From an uncultured Sutterella sp. (lineage in GTDB: Bacteria; Pseudomonadota; Gammaproteobacteria; Burkholderiales; Burkholderiaceae_F): a DNA stretch of 19,361 nt. Shown piece by piece: positions 7,281 through 13,704 of this stretch. The stretch is from contig CAAECY010000062.1 of NCBI GenBank assembly GCA_900754475.1, positions 1-19,361 on the forward strand. The letters are read 5' to 3'. Both the position numbers and the translations under genes were made by a program. The notes beneath the pieces were generated by a model. That model was not told the DNA's origin. It ran no database searches and worked only from the letters and a program-made list of their open reading frames with translations. Every line of letters begins with the position of its first letter. Position 1 is the first letter of the stretch.

Positions 7281-7619
7281 ATGTTTTTTGTTACTGACGC
7301 CTTGGCGGCGGAAGCCGCCCCCGGCGGTATGGAGGGTTTCCTCCTTCAGGTCGTTCCCCTGATCGTCATCTTCGTGGTTTTCTGGTTCTTCCTCATTCGT
7401 CCGCAGCAGAAGCGCCAGAAGGAACATCAGCAGATGTGCGAAGCGCTCGCCCGCGGCGATGAAGTCATGACGCTCGGCGGTCTTTCGGGTCGCATCGAAA
7501 GCGTCGGCGAACAGACGATCAATCTGCAGATCGCCTCCTGCGACGGCAAGCCCGTCGTCGTGACGATGCAGCGTGCGGCGGTTCAGATGGTTCTCCCGAA
7601 GGGTTCCATCAAGTTCTGA
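7281..7619 (+). CDS. yajC: preprotein translocase subunit YajC
   Basis: YajC is a small inner-membrane protein that associates with SecD and SecF in the holotranslocon. The 112-residue protein has the normal size and layout: a short periplasmic start (MFFVTDALAAEAAPGG), one transmembrane helix at about residues 20-39, the family signature FFLIRPQQKRQKEHQQM immediately after it, and a cytoplasmic domain with LARGDEVMTLGGLSGRI. GGAG at 7272-7275 precedes the ATG. It heads the yajC-secD-secF set, but 154 nt containing three hairpins separate it from secD. That gap is much longer than the 20-nt secD-secF gap. Confidence 0.97.
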   Translation: MFFVTDALAAEAAPGGMEGFLLQVVPLIVIFVVFWFFLIRPQQKRQKEHQQMCEALARGDEVMTLGGLSGRIESVGEQTINLQIASCDGKPVVVTMQRAAVQMVLPKGSIKF

Positions 7620-7635
7620 TTCCCGCTGGAATTCA

Positions 7636-7670
7636 AAAAGGCGTTGAGGGCGCGTCCCTCGGCGCCTTTT
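7636..7670 (+). terminator. terminator-like long hairpin after yajC
   Basis: A 15-bp stem with two G-U pairs (7636-7650 with 7656-7670) begins with AAAAGGCG and ends with CGCCTTTT, around a 5-nt loop. It lies 17 nt after the yajC stop. Only four Ts end the structure, so termination may be partial. Confidence 0.6.
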
Positions 7671-7697
7671 GAGCTTGGGCCGGAAGGCTCGGGCAAG

Positions 7698-7718
7698 GTC
7701 GGAGCAACGGGCTCCGAC
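7698..7718 (+). repeat. second hairpin in the yajC-secD gap
   Basis: GTCGGAGC (7698-7705) and GCTCCGAC (7711-7718) form a perfect 8-bp stem with a 5-nt loop. It sits 4 nt before the terminator at 7723-7747. Its role is unknown; it is the middle element of the three-hairpin leader of secD. Confidence 0.5.
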
Positions 7719-7722
7719 GGAC

Positions 7723-7747
7723 AAAAGGGCCGGTAAAGCCCTTTTTT
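7723..7747 (+). terminator. strong intrinsic terminator directly upstream of secD
   Basis: AAAAGGGC (7723-7730) and GCCCTTTT (7738-7745) form an 8-bp stem with a 7-nt loop and a T6 tract (7742-7747). This is a textbook terminator, yet only 26 nt separate its end from the secD ATG, and those 26 nt are mostly occupied by the ribosome binding site. secD therefore has to be read through it or be controlled by it. Confidence 0.7.
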
Positions 7748-7773
7748 GCGCATTGAACGGACGGAGTAAGCGG

Positions 7774-9669
7774 ATGAATCGCTATCCTCTTTGGAAATAC
7801 ATCATGATCGGCATCGTGCTCGTCATCGGGCTCATTTACACGTTGCCGAACTTCTACGGCGAGTCGCCTGCGGTGCAGATCTCGTCGGGCAAGGCTACCG
7901 TCAAGGTGACCGAAGACACGCTCAGTCGCGTGCAGACGGCGCTGGCGAACGCCAAGCTCAACCCGAACGGCGTCTTTTTCGAACAGGGCGCCCAGCAAAA
8001 CACGATTCGCGTGCGTTTCGATCCGACGCAGACCGAAGAGCAGCTTCAGGCTCGCGAAGTGATCGATCACGCGCTCAATGCCGATCCGAAGGATCCGAGC
8101 TACATCGCGGCGCTCAACCTCGTGCCGAACACGCCCCAGTGGCTCCTTTCGATCCGCGGTCTGCCGATGTACCTCGGTCTCGACCTTCGAGGCGGCGTGC
8201 ACTTCCTTCTGCAGGTCGACATGCGCGCGGCGATCACGAAGCGCGCCGACGCGACCGCGGCCGACCTTCGCACGCAGCTGCGCGACAAGCGCATCCGCCA
8301 CACGGGTATCAACCGCGTCGGCAACGACGTCGAAGTGAGCTTTGCGACCGCAGAAGAGCGCGCCCGCGCGAACGACCTTCTGCGCAACACCCAGACGGAT
8401 CTGCAGCTGACGCTTCCCGAAGCGACGAAGGCTCCCTTCATCATCCGCGCTTCGCTTACGCAGCAGGCCATTCAGACCGTCCAGAACAACGCTCTCAAGC
8501 AGAATATCGCGACGCTCCACAACCGAATCAACGAGTTGGGCGTGGCCGAACCCGTGATCGCCCAGCAGGGTGCCGACCGCATCGTCGTTCAGCTCCCGGG
8601 CGTGCAGGATACGGCGAAGGCGAAGGACATTCTCGGCCGTACGGCGACGCTGGAAGTTCGCCTCGTCGACGACTCGCCCGAAGCGCTCGCGCAGCTTGCC
8701 CAGGGGAACGTTCCCTTCGGCGACGAAAAGTACACGGACCGCGAAGGTCGTCCGATTCTCGTCAAGCGCCGCGTCATTCTCACGGGCGACAGTCTCAACG
8801 ACGCGCAGCCGGGCTTTGACAGCCAGACGCAGGAACCGACCGTCAACCTCGAACTCGACAACCGCGGCGCCCGCATCTTCCAGGAAGTGACCCGCGAAAA
8901 CGTCGGCAAGCGCATGGCCATCCTGCTCTTTGAAAAGGGCAAGGGCGAAGTCGTGACGGCGCCGGTGATCCGCCAGGAAATCGGCGGCGGCCGCGTGCAG
9001 ATTTCGGGTGCCATGACGACGATCGAAGCCACGGACACGGCGCTGCTACTGCGTGCCGGTTCGCTCGCCGCGCCGATGGAAATCGTCGAAGAACGCCTGA
9101 TCGGGCCGAGCCTCGGCGAAGCGAACATCGAAGCGGGCTTCCGCTCGACGCTCTACGGCTTCATCATCATTGCGGTCTTCATGGCGCTCTACTACCAGGT
9201 GTTCGGTCTGGTGTCGGGCATCTCGCTCATCTGCAACGTGATGATGCTCGTCTCGATTCTCTCGCTCATGCAGGCGACGCTCACGCTGCCGGGTATCGCG
9301 GCCATCGCGCTTACGCTCGGTATGGCCGTCGACGCGAACGTGCTCATCAACGAACGCGTGCGCGAAGAGTTGCGTATCGGCCGCTTGCCGCAGACCGCCA
9401 TCGCGGAAGGTTACGACCGCGCGTTTGCGACCATTCTCGACTCGAACATCACGAGCCTGATCGCCGGTCTGGCGCTCCTTATCTTCGGTTCGGGCCCCGT
9501 GCGCGGCTTTGCCGTCGTCCACTGCCTCGGCATTGCGACTTCGATCTTCACGTCGGTCGTGGTGTCTCGTGCGCTCATCAACCTCATCTACGGCCGCAAG
9601 AAGAAGCTGACCGCCGTTCACATCGGTCAGGTCTGGCGTCCGGATGCGGACAAAGCGTCGGCCAAGTGA
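7774..9669 (+). CDS. secD: protein translocase subunit SecD
   Basis: SecD forms, with SecF, the proton-driven RND-type motor that pulls preproteins into the periplasm after SecYEG-SecA. At 631 residues it is close to E. coli SecD (615). It has a first transmembrane helix at about 8-26 and the conserved YLGLDLRGGVHFLLQVDM (Asp137 in the D1 motif). A large periplasmic P1 domain follows, then LLLRAGSLAAP, IGPSLGEANIEAG (about 443-455) and a C-terminal five-helix bundle. GMAVDANVLINERVREELR holds Asp520, equivalent to the proton-path Asp519 of E. coli. The open frame extends upstream to 7669, but that part covers hairpins and lacks family similarity; GGAG at 7763-7766 supports the ATG at 7774. 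secF follows after 20 nt. Confidence 0.98.
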   Translation: MNRYPLWKYIMIGIVLVIGLIYTLPNFYGESPAVQISSGKATVKVTEDTLSRVQTALANAKLNPNGVFFEQGAQQNTIRVRFDPTQTEEQLQAREVIDHALNADPKDPSYIAALNLVPNTPQWLLSIRGLPMYLGLDLRGGVHFLLQVDMRAAITKRADATAADLRTQLRDKRIRHTGINRVGNDVEVSFATAEERARANDLLRNTQTDLQLTLPEATKAPFIIRASLTQQAIQTVQNNALKQNIATLHNRINELGVAEPVIAQQGADRIVVQLPGVQDTAKAKDILGRTATLEVRLVDDSPEALAQLAQGNVPFGDEKYTDREGRPILVKRRVILTGDSLNDAQPGFDSQTQEPTVNLELDNRGARIFQEVTRENVGKRMAILLFEKGKGEVVTAPVIRQEIGGGRVQISGAMTTIEATDTALLLRAGSLAAPMEIVEERLIGPSLGEANIEAGFRSTLYGFIIIAVFMALYYQVFGLVSGISLICNVMMLVSILSLMQATLTLPGIAAIALTLGMAVDANVLINERVREELRIGRLPQTAIAEGYDRAFATILDSNITSLIAGLALLIFGSGPVRGFAVVHCLGIATSIFTSVVVSRALINLIYGRKKKLTAVHIGQVWRPDADKASAK

Positions 9670-9689
9670 TCTGAGGGAGAACTACGCAA

Positions 9690-10622
9690 ATGGAATTTTT
9701 CCGCATTCATAAAACGATCCCCTTCATGCACTACCGCCACGTGCTGAACTCGATTTCGCTCGTGAGCTTCATCGTGGCGGTCTACTGGATCTTCGTGCAC
9801 GGGCTGGCGTTCTCGATCGAGTTCACGGGCGGCACGCAGATCGAAGTGAACTTCCCGCAGGCGGCCAACACGGAGCAGATCCGTACGGACCTCGCCAAAG
9901 TCTCGAAGGAAGTGCTCGTTCAGACCTTCGGCTCGTCGCGCGACGTGGTGATCCGCGTCCCGACCAAGGAAGGCCAGACCTCCGGTCAGGTCGCCGCCGA
10001 AGTGATGAAGGTCCTCGAAGAGACGACCCCGGGCGTGCACATGAAGAGTACGGAGTTCGTCGGTCCGCAGGTGGGTGACGAACTCGCCCGCGACGGCGGC
10101 ACGGCACTTGCGCTCGTCGTGGTCGGCATCATGATCTACCTTGCCTTCCGTTTCGAGTGGAAGTTCGCTCTCGCGGCCATCATCGCAAACCTGCACGACG
10201 TGGTGATCGTGGTGGGGGTCTTCTCCGTGATGCAGTGGGAGTTCACGCTTCCGGTGCTCGCGGCCGTCCTCGCCGTACTCGGCTACTCCGTCAACGAGTC
10301 GGTGATTATTTTCGACCGCGTTCGCGAGCACTTCCGCAAGATGCGCCGCGCGGACACGATCGAAGTGATCAACTCGGCCATTACGGCGACGATCTCGCGT
10401 ACGGTGATCACCCACACGTCCACCCTCTGCATGACGCTCTCGATGTTCTTCTTCGGCGGCCCGGCGTTGCACTACTTCTCGCTCGCGCTCACGATCGGCA
10501 TCCTGCTCGGCGTCTACTCGTCCGTCTTCGTGGCGGCGGCTATCGCGCTCTACCTCGGCGTCAAGCGCGAGGACCTCGTGAAGACCGTCAAGAAGGATGA
10601 GGTGGAACAGATGGTTCCGTGA
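9690..10622 (+). CDS. secF: protein translocase subunit SecF
   Basis: SecF is the partner of SecD in the Sec-associated proton-driven motor. The 310-residue length is normal. It has a first transmembrane helix at about 18-37 followed by FSIEFTGGTQIEV (41-53), a short periplasmic domain, FVGPQVGDELA (123-133), and five C-terminal helices. The signature GYSVNESVIIFDRVREHFRK (198-217) carries Glu203 where E. coli SecF has Asp213, while the paired Arg237 (E. coli Arg247) is kept. The GAGGGAGA ribosome binding site lies within the 20-nt gap after secD. A perfect terminator follows 17 nt after the stop. No fusion of SecD with SecF is present. Confidence 0.98.
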   Translation: MEFFRIHKTIPFMHYRHVLNSISLVSFIVAVYWIFVHGLAFSIEFTGGTQIEVNFPQAANTEQIRTDLAKVSKEVLVQTFGSSRDVVIRVPTKEGQTSGQVAAEVMKVLEETTPGVHMKSTEFVGPQVGDELARDGGTALALVVVGIMIYLAFRFEWKFALAAIIANLHDVVIVVGVFSVMQWEFTLPVLAAVLAVLGYSVNESVIIFDRVREHFRKMRRADTIEVINSAITATISRTVITHTSTLCMTLSMFFFGGPALHYFSLALTIGILLGVYSSVFVAAAIALYLGVKREDLVKTVKKDEVEQMVP

Positions 10623-10639
10623 CGAGTTAAATAACTTCA

Positions 10640-10672
10640 AAAAAAGAGAGGGGAAATTCCCCTCTCTTTTTT
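10640..10672. terminator. perfect bidirectional terminator after secF
   Basis: A 14-bp perfect stem, AAAAAAGAGAGGGG (10640-10653) with CCCCTCTCTTTTTT (10659-10672), has a 5-nt AAATT loop. It carries a T6 tract on the plus strand and an equivalent T tract on the minus strand, so it can end transcription from either side. It closes the secDF operon. The ATG of the glycosyltransferase follows only 11 nt later. Confidence 0.9.
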
Positions 10673-10683
10673 AGGTAGAAAAC

Positions 10684-11751
10684 ATGAGAAACATCGCTCT
10701 TGCATCGGATGATAATTTTGCAATTCCTTTAAAGGTGGCCATCTATTCTTATTTCAAGAGTAATCCGGAGTCTACCCGAGTCCATGTGCTTTTTGAGAGT
10801 TTAAGCGAAGAGCATCTCGATTCTTTGCGGATGATTGCGAGTCGAATTTCTCCTGATAGTGAGATTGTTGCTCATAAAGTGGATCCAGGAAAGTTCGAGC
10901 AACGAGATGATTGCTCTGTCACTTCGACTGCAACGTGTGTACGTTATCTTATCCCAGAGATCATTCAAGATTGCGATACGGTGTTGTATCTTGATTCCGA
11001 TCTTGTGGTGGTCGGAGACCTTGGTGGAATTTTTGCGCTGGATCTTTCGGATAATTTGATCGCCGGGGTGCGAGATCGCTATGTTTCTACAACCCCTTGG
11101 GGAGCAGAACTCCAGAGAAAGTTTGGCGTTAAGAATTACGTGAATGCTGGGGTTCTATTGATGAATCTCAGGAATATGAGAAGGGAAGAGGCAACGTCTA
11201 GATTTTTGGAATTGGATGTTAAAAATAAATTTCCCTATCGAGATCAAGATGTAATCAATGTGGCTTGTTCAGGAGGGGTTCTATGTGTCGATCGGAAATA
11301 CAACGATTTTATTTTTGACGGAGACGCTTCCAGTTGCATTTTGCATTTTGCAGGGAAGTACAAACCCTGGTACGCAAAGTCCAATAAGTTTCAAGCCGTT
11401 TGGTGGAAAAACTTTGATGAAATGGCTGAGCTGTTTGGTAATAAAGCAAGTTTGCTTTTGCAGATGCCAGTTCCGAATCTTTTTGATGCTGACGATCAGA
11501 TAAAGGCGAGTTTTGATCGTTTCATCGAGGGACTAGGGGATGCTGAAGAGGTAGTGACTCAAAGGTGGTCATTGATCAAGACTCTTTTGGGGATTTTTGT
11601 ATCCCAGGATAAAAGCAGTATTATTCTCTCTTCATATATTGGGTGTTTTATAAGGCTGATTTCGCAAGGAGAGTTTGAGAGGAGAGTTTTCTTTGGGACT
11701 TATTCTTTTTGTCGCTTTCTTTGGAGGATAAAAAGGAAGTTGAAGCATTAA
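10684..11751 (+). CDS. glycosyltransferase family 8 protein
   Basis: GT8 enzymes are retaining transferases that move glucose or galactose from UDP-sugars, in bacteria mostly onto lipopolysaccharide core or other surface glycans. The 355-residue protein shows the GT8 pattern: NIALASDDNF at the start, the metal-binding DSD at 104-106 in TVLYLDSDLVV, YVNAGVLLMNL at 152-162, DQDVIN at 187-192, and ILHFAGKYKPW at 219-229 (HxxGxxKPW). About 100 further residues follow with no recognised motif. The start is fixed by the conserved N-terminus; only a short AGG (10673-10675) serves as ribosome binding site, touching the preceding terminator. Its base composition and codons are AT-rich and clearly unlike its neighbours, suggesting horizontal acquisition. 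Acceptor and donor are not predictable. Confidence 0.9.
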   Translation: MRNIALASDDNFAIPLKVAIYSYFKSNPESTRVHVLFESLSEEHLDSLRMIASRISPDSEIVAHKVDPGKFEQRDDCSVTSTATCVRYLIPEIIQDCDTVLYLDSDLVVVGDLGGIFALDLSDNLIAGVRDRYVSTTPWGAELQRKFGVKNYVNAGVLLMNLRNMRREEATSRFLELDVKNKFPYRDQDVINVACSGGVLCVDRKYNDFIFDGDASSCILHFAGKYKPWYAKSNKFQAVWWKNFDEMAELFGNKASLLLQMPVPNLFDADDQIKASFDRFIEGLGDAEEVVTQRWSLIKTLLGIFVSQDKSSIILSSYIGCFIRLISQGEFERRVFFGTYSFCRFLWRIKRKLKH

Positions 11752-11785
11752 ATAATTGTTTCTTTGATTCGATTTTAACTGTGTT

Positions 11786-11819
11786 CTCGCGTGATGACTT
11801 GTCCGAATCATCACGCGAG
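11786..11819. repeat. perfect 12-bp inverted repeat between convergent genes
   Basis: CTCGCGTGATGA (11786-11797) and TCATCACGCGAG (11808-11819) are perfectly complementary, with a 10-nt spacer. No T-tract follows on either strand, so it is not a classical terminator. It lies 34 nt after the glycosyltransferase stop, near the right edge of the AT-rich segment. It could end or stabilise mRNA, or mark the boundary of an acquired segment. Confidence 0.6.
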
Positions 11820-11825
11820 GATGTT

Positions 11826-11851
11826 AAAAAAGCCTTTATCTGAAGCTGCTT
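11826..11851 (-). terminator. candidate terminator of the DMT-family gene
   Basis: Read on the minus strand, AAGC and CTT pair with AAG and GCTT around a small bulge and an A-rich loop, followed by TTTTTT (complement of 11826-11831). It begins inside the stop codon of the DMT-family gene. The stem is short, so confidence is modest. Confidence 0.4.
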
Positions 11852-12224
11852 ATTTGAGAAATACAAAGAACACCGCACCGACCATGCAGGCAAAGGCGGC
11901 GAGGTGGTTCCAACCGAGCGCCTGGTTCTGGAAGGCGACGAGCGAGAAGACGGTGAACACGAAGAGCGTGATCACCTCCTGGATGATCTTCAGCTGCACC
12001 AGAGTGAAGGGGCCGCCGTTGCCGACGAAGCCGATCCGGTTGGCGGGAACCATGAAGGAATACTCGAAGAGGGCGATCCCCCAGGAAAAGAGAATGACCG
12101 TGTAAAGCGGCCAGCTGCTGATCAGCTTGGCGCTCTGAAGTTTCAGGTGGGCGTACCAGGCGAGCGTCATGAAGACGTTCGAGACGAGAAGAAGACCGAC
12201 GGTGGTAAGGCCTTTCGTAAGCAT
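11850..12224 (-). CDS. DMT family protein (DUF486), small four-helix membrane protein
   Basis: A 124-residue hydrophobic protein matching DUF486, a small relative of drug/metabolite transporters with no established substrate. Four transmembrane segments are visible at about 5-22, 38-57, 77-98 and 106-123. Family landmarks are SNVFMTLAWYAHLK (15-28), SWGIALFEYSFMVPANRIG (47-65), QLKIIQEVITLFVFTVFS (77-94) and GAVFFVF at the end. The frame continues upstream to 12296 inside the preceding gene, but the ATG at 12224 gives the normal family start. No clear ribosome binding site is seen, which with the 14-nt gap suggests translation coupled to the DUF3482 gene before it. Confidence 0.9.
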   Translation of the reverse strand: MLTKGLTTVGLLLVSNVFMTLAWYAHLKLQSAKLISSWPLYTVILFSWGIALFEYSFMVPANRIGFVGNGGPFTLVQLKIIQEVITLFVFTVFSLVAFQNQALGWNHLAAFACMVGAVFFVFLK

Positions 12225-12238
12225 GATAGCGGACGAGC

Positions 12239-13699
12239 TCAGACGGAGCGGTTGTAGAGTATGGTGAAGACGGCGCGAAGCACGGAGTCGATGCACTGCG
12301 TGAGGAGCGGAAGCCCTTCTTCGGCCGCCATGTTTTTCAAGTCCGGAAGATCCATCGGTTGTGCGTTCAGGGCGTCCGTCGCGGCTTTCTTCCAGAATTC
12401 CGGACTTTCGCCTTCGGCCCAGTCGCCGCGACCGCGCCCGAAGTGCGCGACCGCGAGGTAAAGGAGCACGGCCTCGAGGATGAAGCCCTTGAGCGCGTGC
12501 TCGCTCCAGGAAATTTCAATCCCGGACTTTTCGTGACGGGCATTGTAGAGCGTTGCGGCACCGATGCCGCCGATCGCACCGATCAAGCCGCCGATCAGGG
12601 TCCCGAGACCGAGACTGAGGCCGCCAGTAGCGAAGTCGGTCGCGGCCCCGACGGCCGCACCCGACGTGGCGCCGATCCCGGTGCCGACCGCGGCGGCGCT
12701 GCCCGGATCGATCGAGTAGGCGGCGAGTTCCCAGTCGGTCTTCATGCGGCGGAGGATTTCTTTGGAGACGCCGCTGCCGCGCAAACCGTTCAGTTCGATG
12801 AGCGTGTTCGTGAGCGCGCAGAAGCTGTCTGCCGCTTGGGCGGAAAGAGCCGTTTGCGCGTCCGACAGACGATCCTCTTCCTTTTTCATGAGACCGAAAT
12901 GCTTGACCATCGTGAGCATGTGGTCTTTGAGGGTCGGGGTCGGCACCGTTTCACGAGCCGTGACCTGCCGCCAGACGTGCAGGGCGATGGCGTCGAGCGA
13001 ACTCGAATAGACGGCCCGCCGTCCGCGAATCCAGACGGTGCGAAGCGTATCGAAGGTCGTCTGCGATTCGGCGGGAAGCGCTTCGGCCAGCGCGTCGAAG
13101 AGCGCCGCTTCCTGCACCCAGCACCGCGCAAAGGCATCCATGGGAAGGACGCTTTTGACGAAATCGTACGGTGCGAGTTCGCTCTTCCAGAGTTCGAGCT
13201 CGGCCCGTTCGTCTTCGGGCGGACGGGGTTTCCCCATCTGGTTGAGAAGCACGATGACGGGTTTGCCGATCCAAGAGAGGATCCGCATCTCGGCGGGGAT
13301 GTAGGGCGTGACGGACGGTCGTTCGGCTGCATTCACGAGGTAGAGCACGACGCTTGAGGTGTCCCGAATGTGGCGGACCGCCCGCTGGTCGAGCCAGAAG
13401 GCCTTGTTCGTGAAGCGGTCCCAGACTTCGGAGAGAAACCATCCGACCGGGTTCGAGCGCTCGGACAAACGTTTCGCAAGCGCCACGGAGTTCCCGAACC
13501 CCGGCGTATCCCAAAGAACGAGTTCGCACCCCGCGGGACCGCGGGCGAGCACGTAGTCGTCCGTCGTTTCGGTGACGTGCGCCCGGTCGGCCACTTCACC
13601 CACGTCGCGCATGAGCAGCGTTCGGGCGAGCGTGGTCTTGCCGATGTTCGTGTGGCTGACGAGACTCAGATGAATGCGAAGCGGATCGGTTGTGCTCAT
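12239..13699 (-). CDS. GTPase / DUF3482 domain-containing protein
   Basis: A 486-residue predicted GTPase of unknown function. The G domain covers about residues 8-200: P-loop SHTNIGKTTL (15-24), where the usual first glycine is Ser15; DTPGFG (64-69); and VLLNQMGKPR (150-159), in which NQMG replaces the canonical NKxD, so guanine specificity is uncertain. The DUF3482 part follows, with a glycine-rich hydrophobic stretch (about 333-383, many GxxG and GG steps) that could form a membrane-inserted hairpin, and a hydrophobic helix at about 402-418. ATG 13699 is chosen over TTG 13708 because GAGAG lies just before it. It starts 5 nt after the DUF2868 gene, so the two are very probably co-translated and may form one membrane-bound GTPase complex. 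Confidence 0.88.
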   Translation of the reverse strand: MSTTDPLRIHLSLVSHTNIGKTTLARTLLMRDVGEVADRAHVTETTDDYVLARGPAGCELVLWDTPGFGNSVALAKRLSERSNPVGWFLSEVWDRFTNKAFWLDQRAVRHIRDTSSVVLYLVNAAERPSVTPYIPAEMRILSWIGKPVIVLLNQMGKPRPPEDERAELELWKSELAPYDFVKSVLPMDAFARCWVQEAALFDALAEALPAESQTTFDTLRTVWIRGRRAVYSSSLDAIALHVWRQVTARETVPTPTLKDHMLTMVKHFGLMKKEEDRLSDAQTALSAQAADSFCALTNTLIELNGLRGSGVSKEILRRMKTDWELAAYSIDPGSAAAVGTGIGATSGAAVGAATDFATGGLSLGLGTLIGGLIGAIGGIGAATLYNARHEKSGIEISWSEHALKGFILEAVLLYLAVAHFGRGRGDWAEGESPEFWKKAATDALNAQPMDLPDLKNMAAEEGLPLLTQCIDSVLRAVFTILYNRSV

Positions 13700-13704
13700 G
13701 GCTC

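Noticed and set aside
7669..7773. An extended SecD start, or a leader peptide in frame with secD
   Set aside because: The extra residues cover hairpins, have no similarity to SecD, and lack a ribosome binding site, whereas GGAG sits correctly before 7774.
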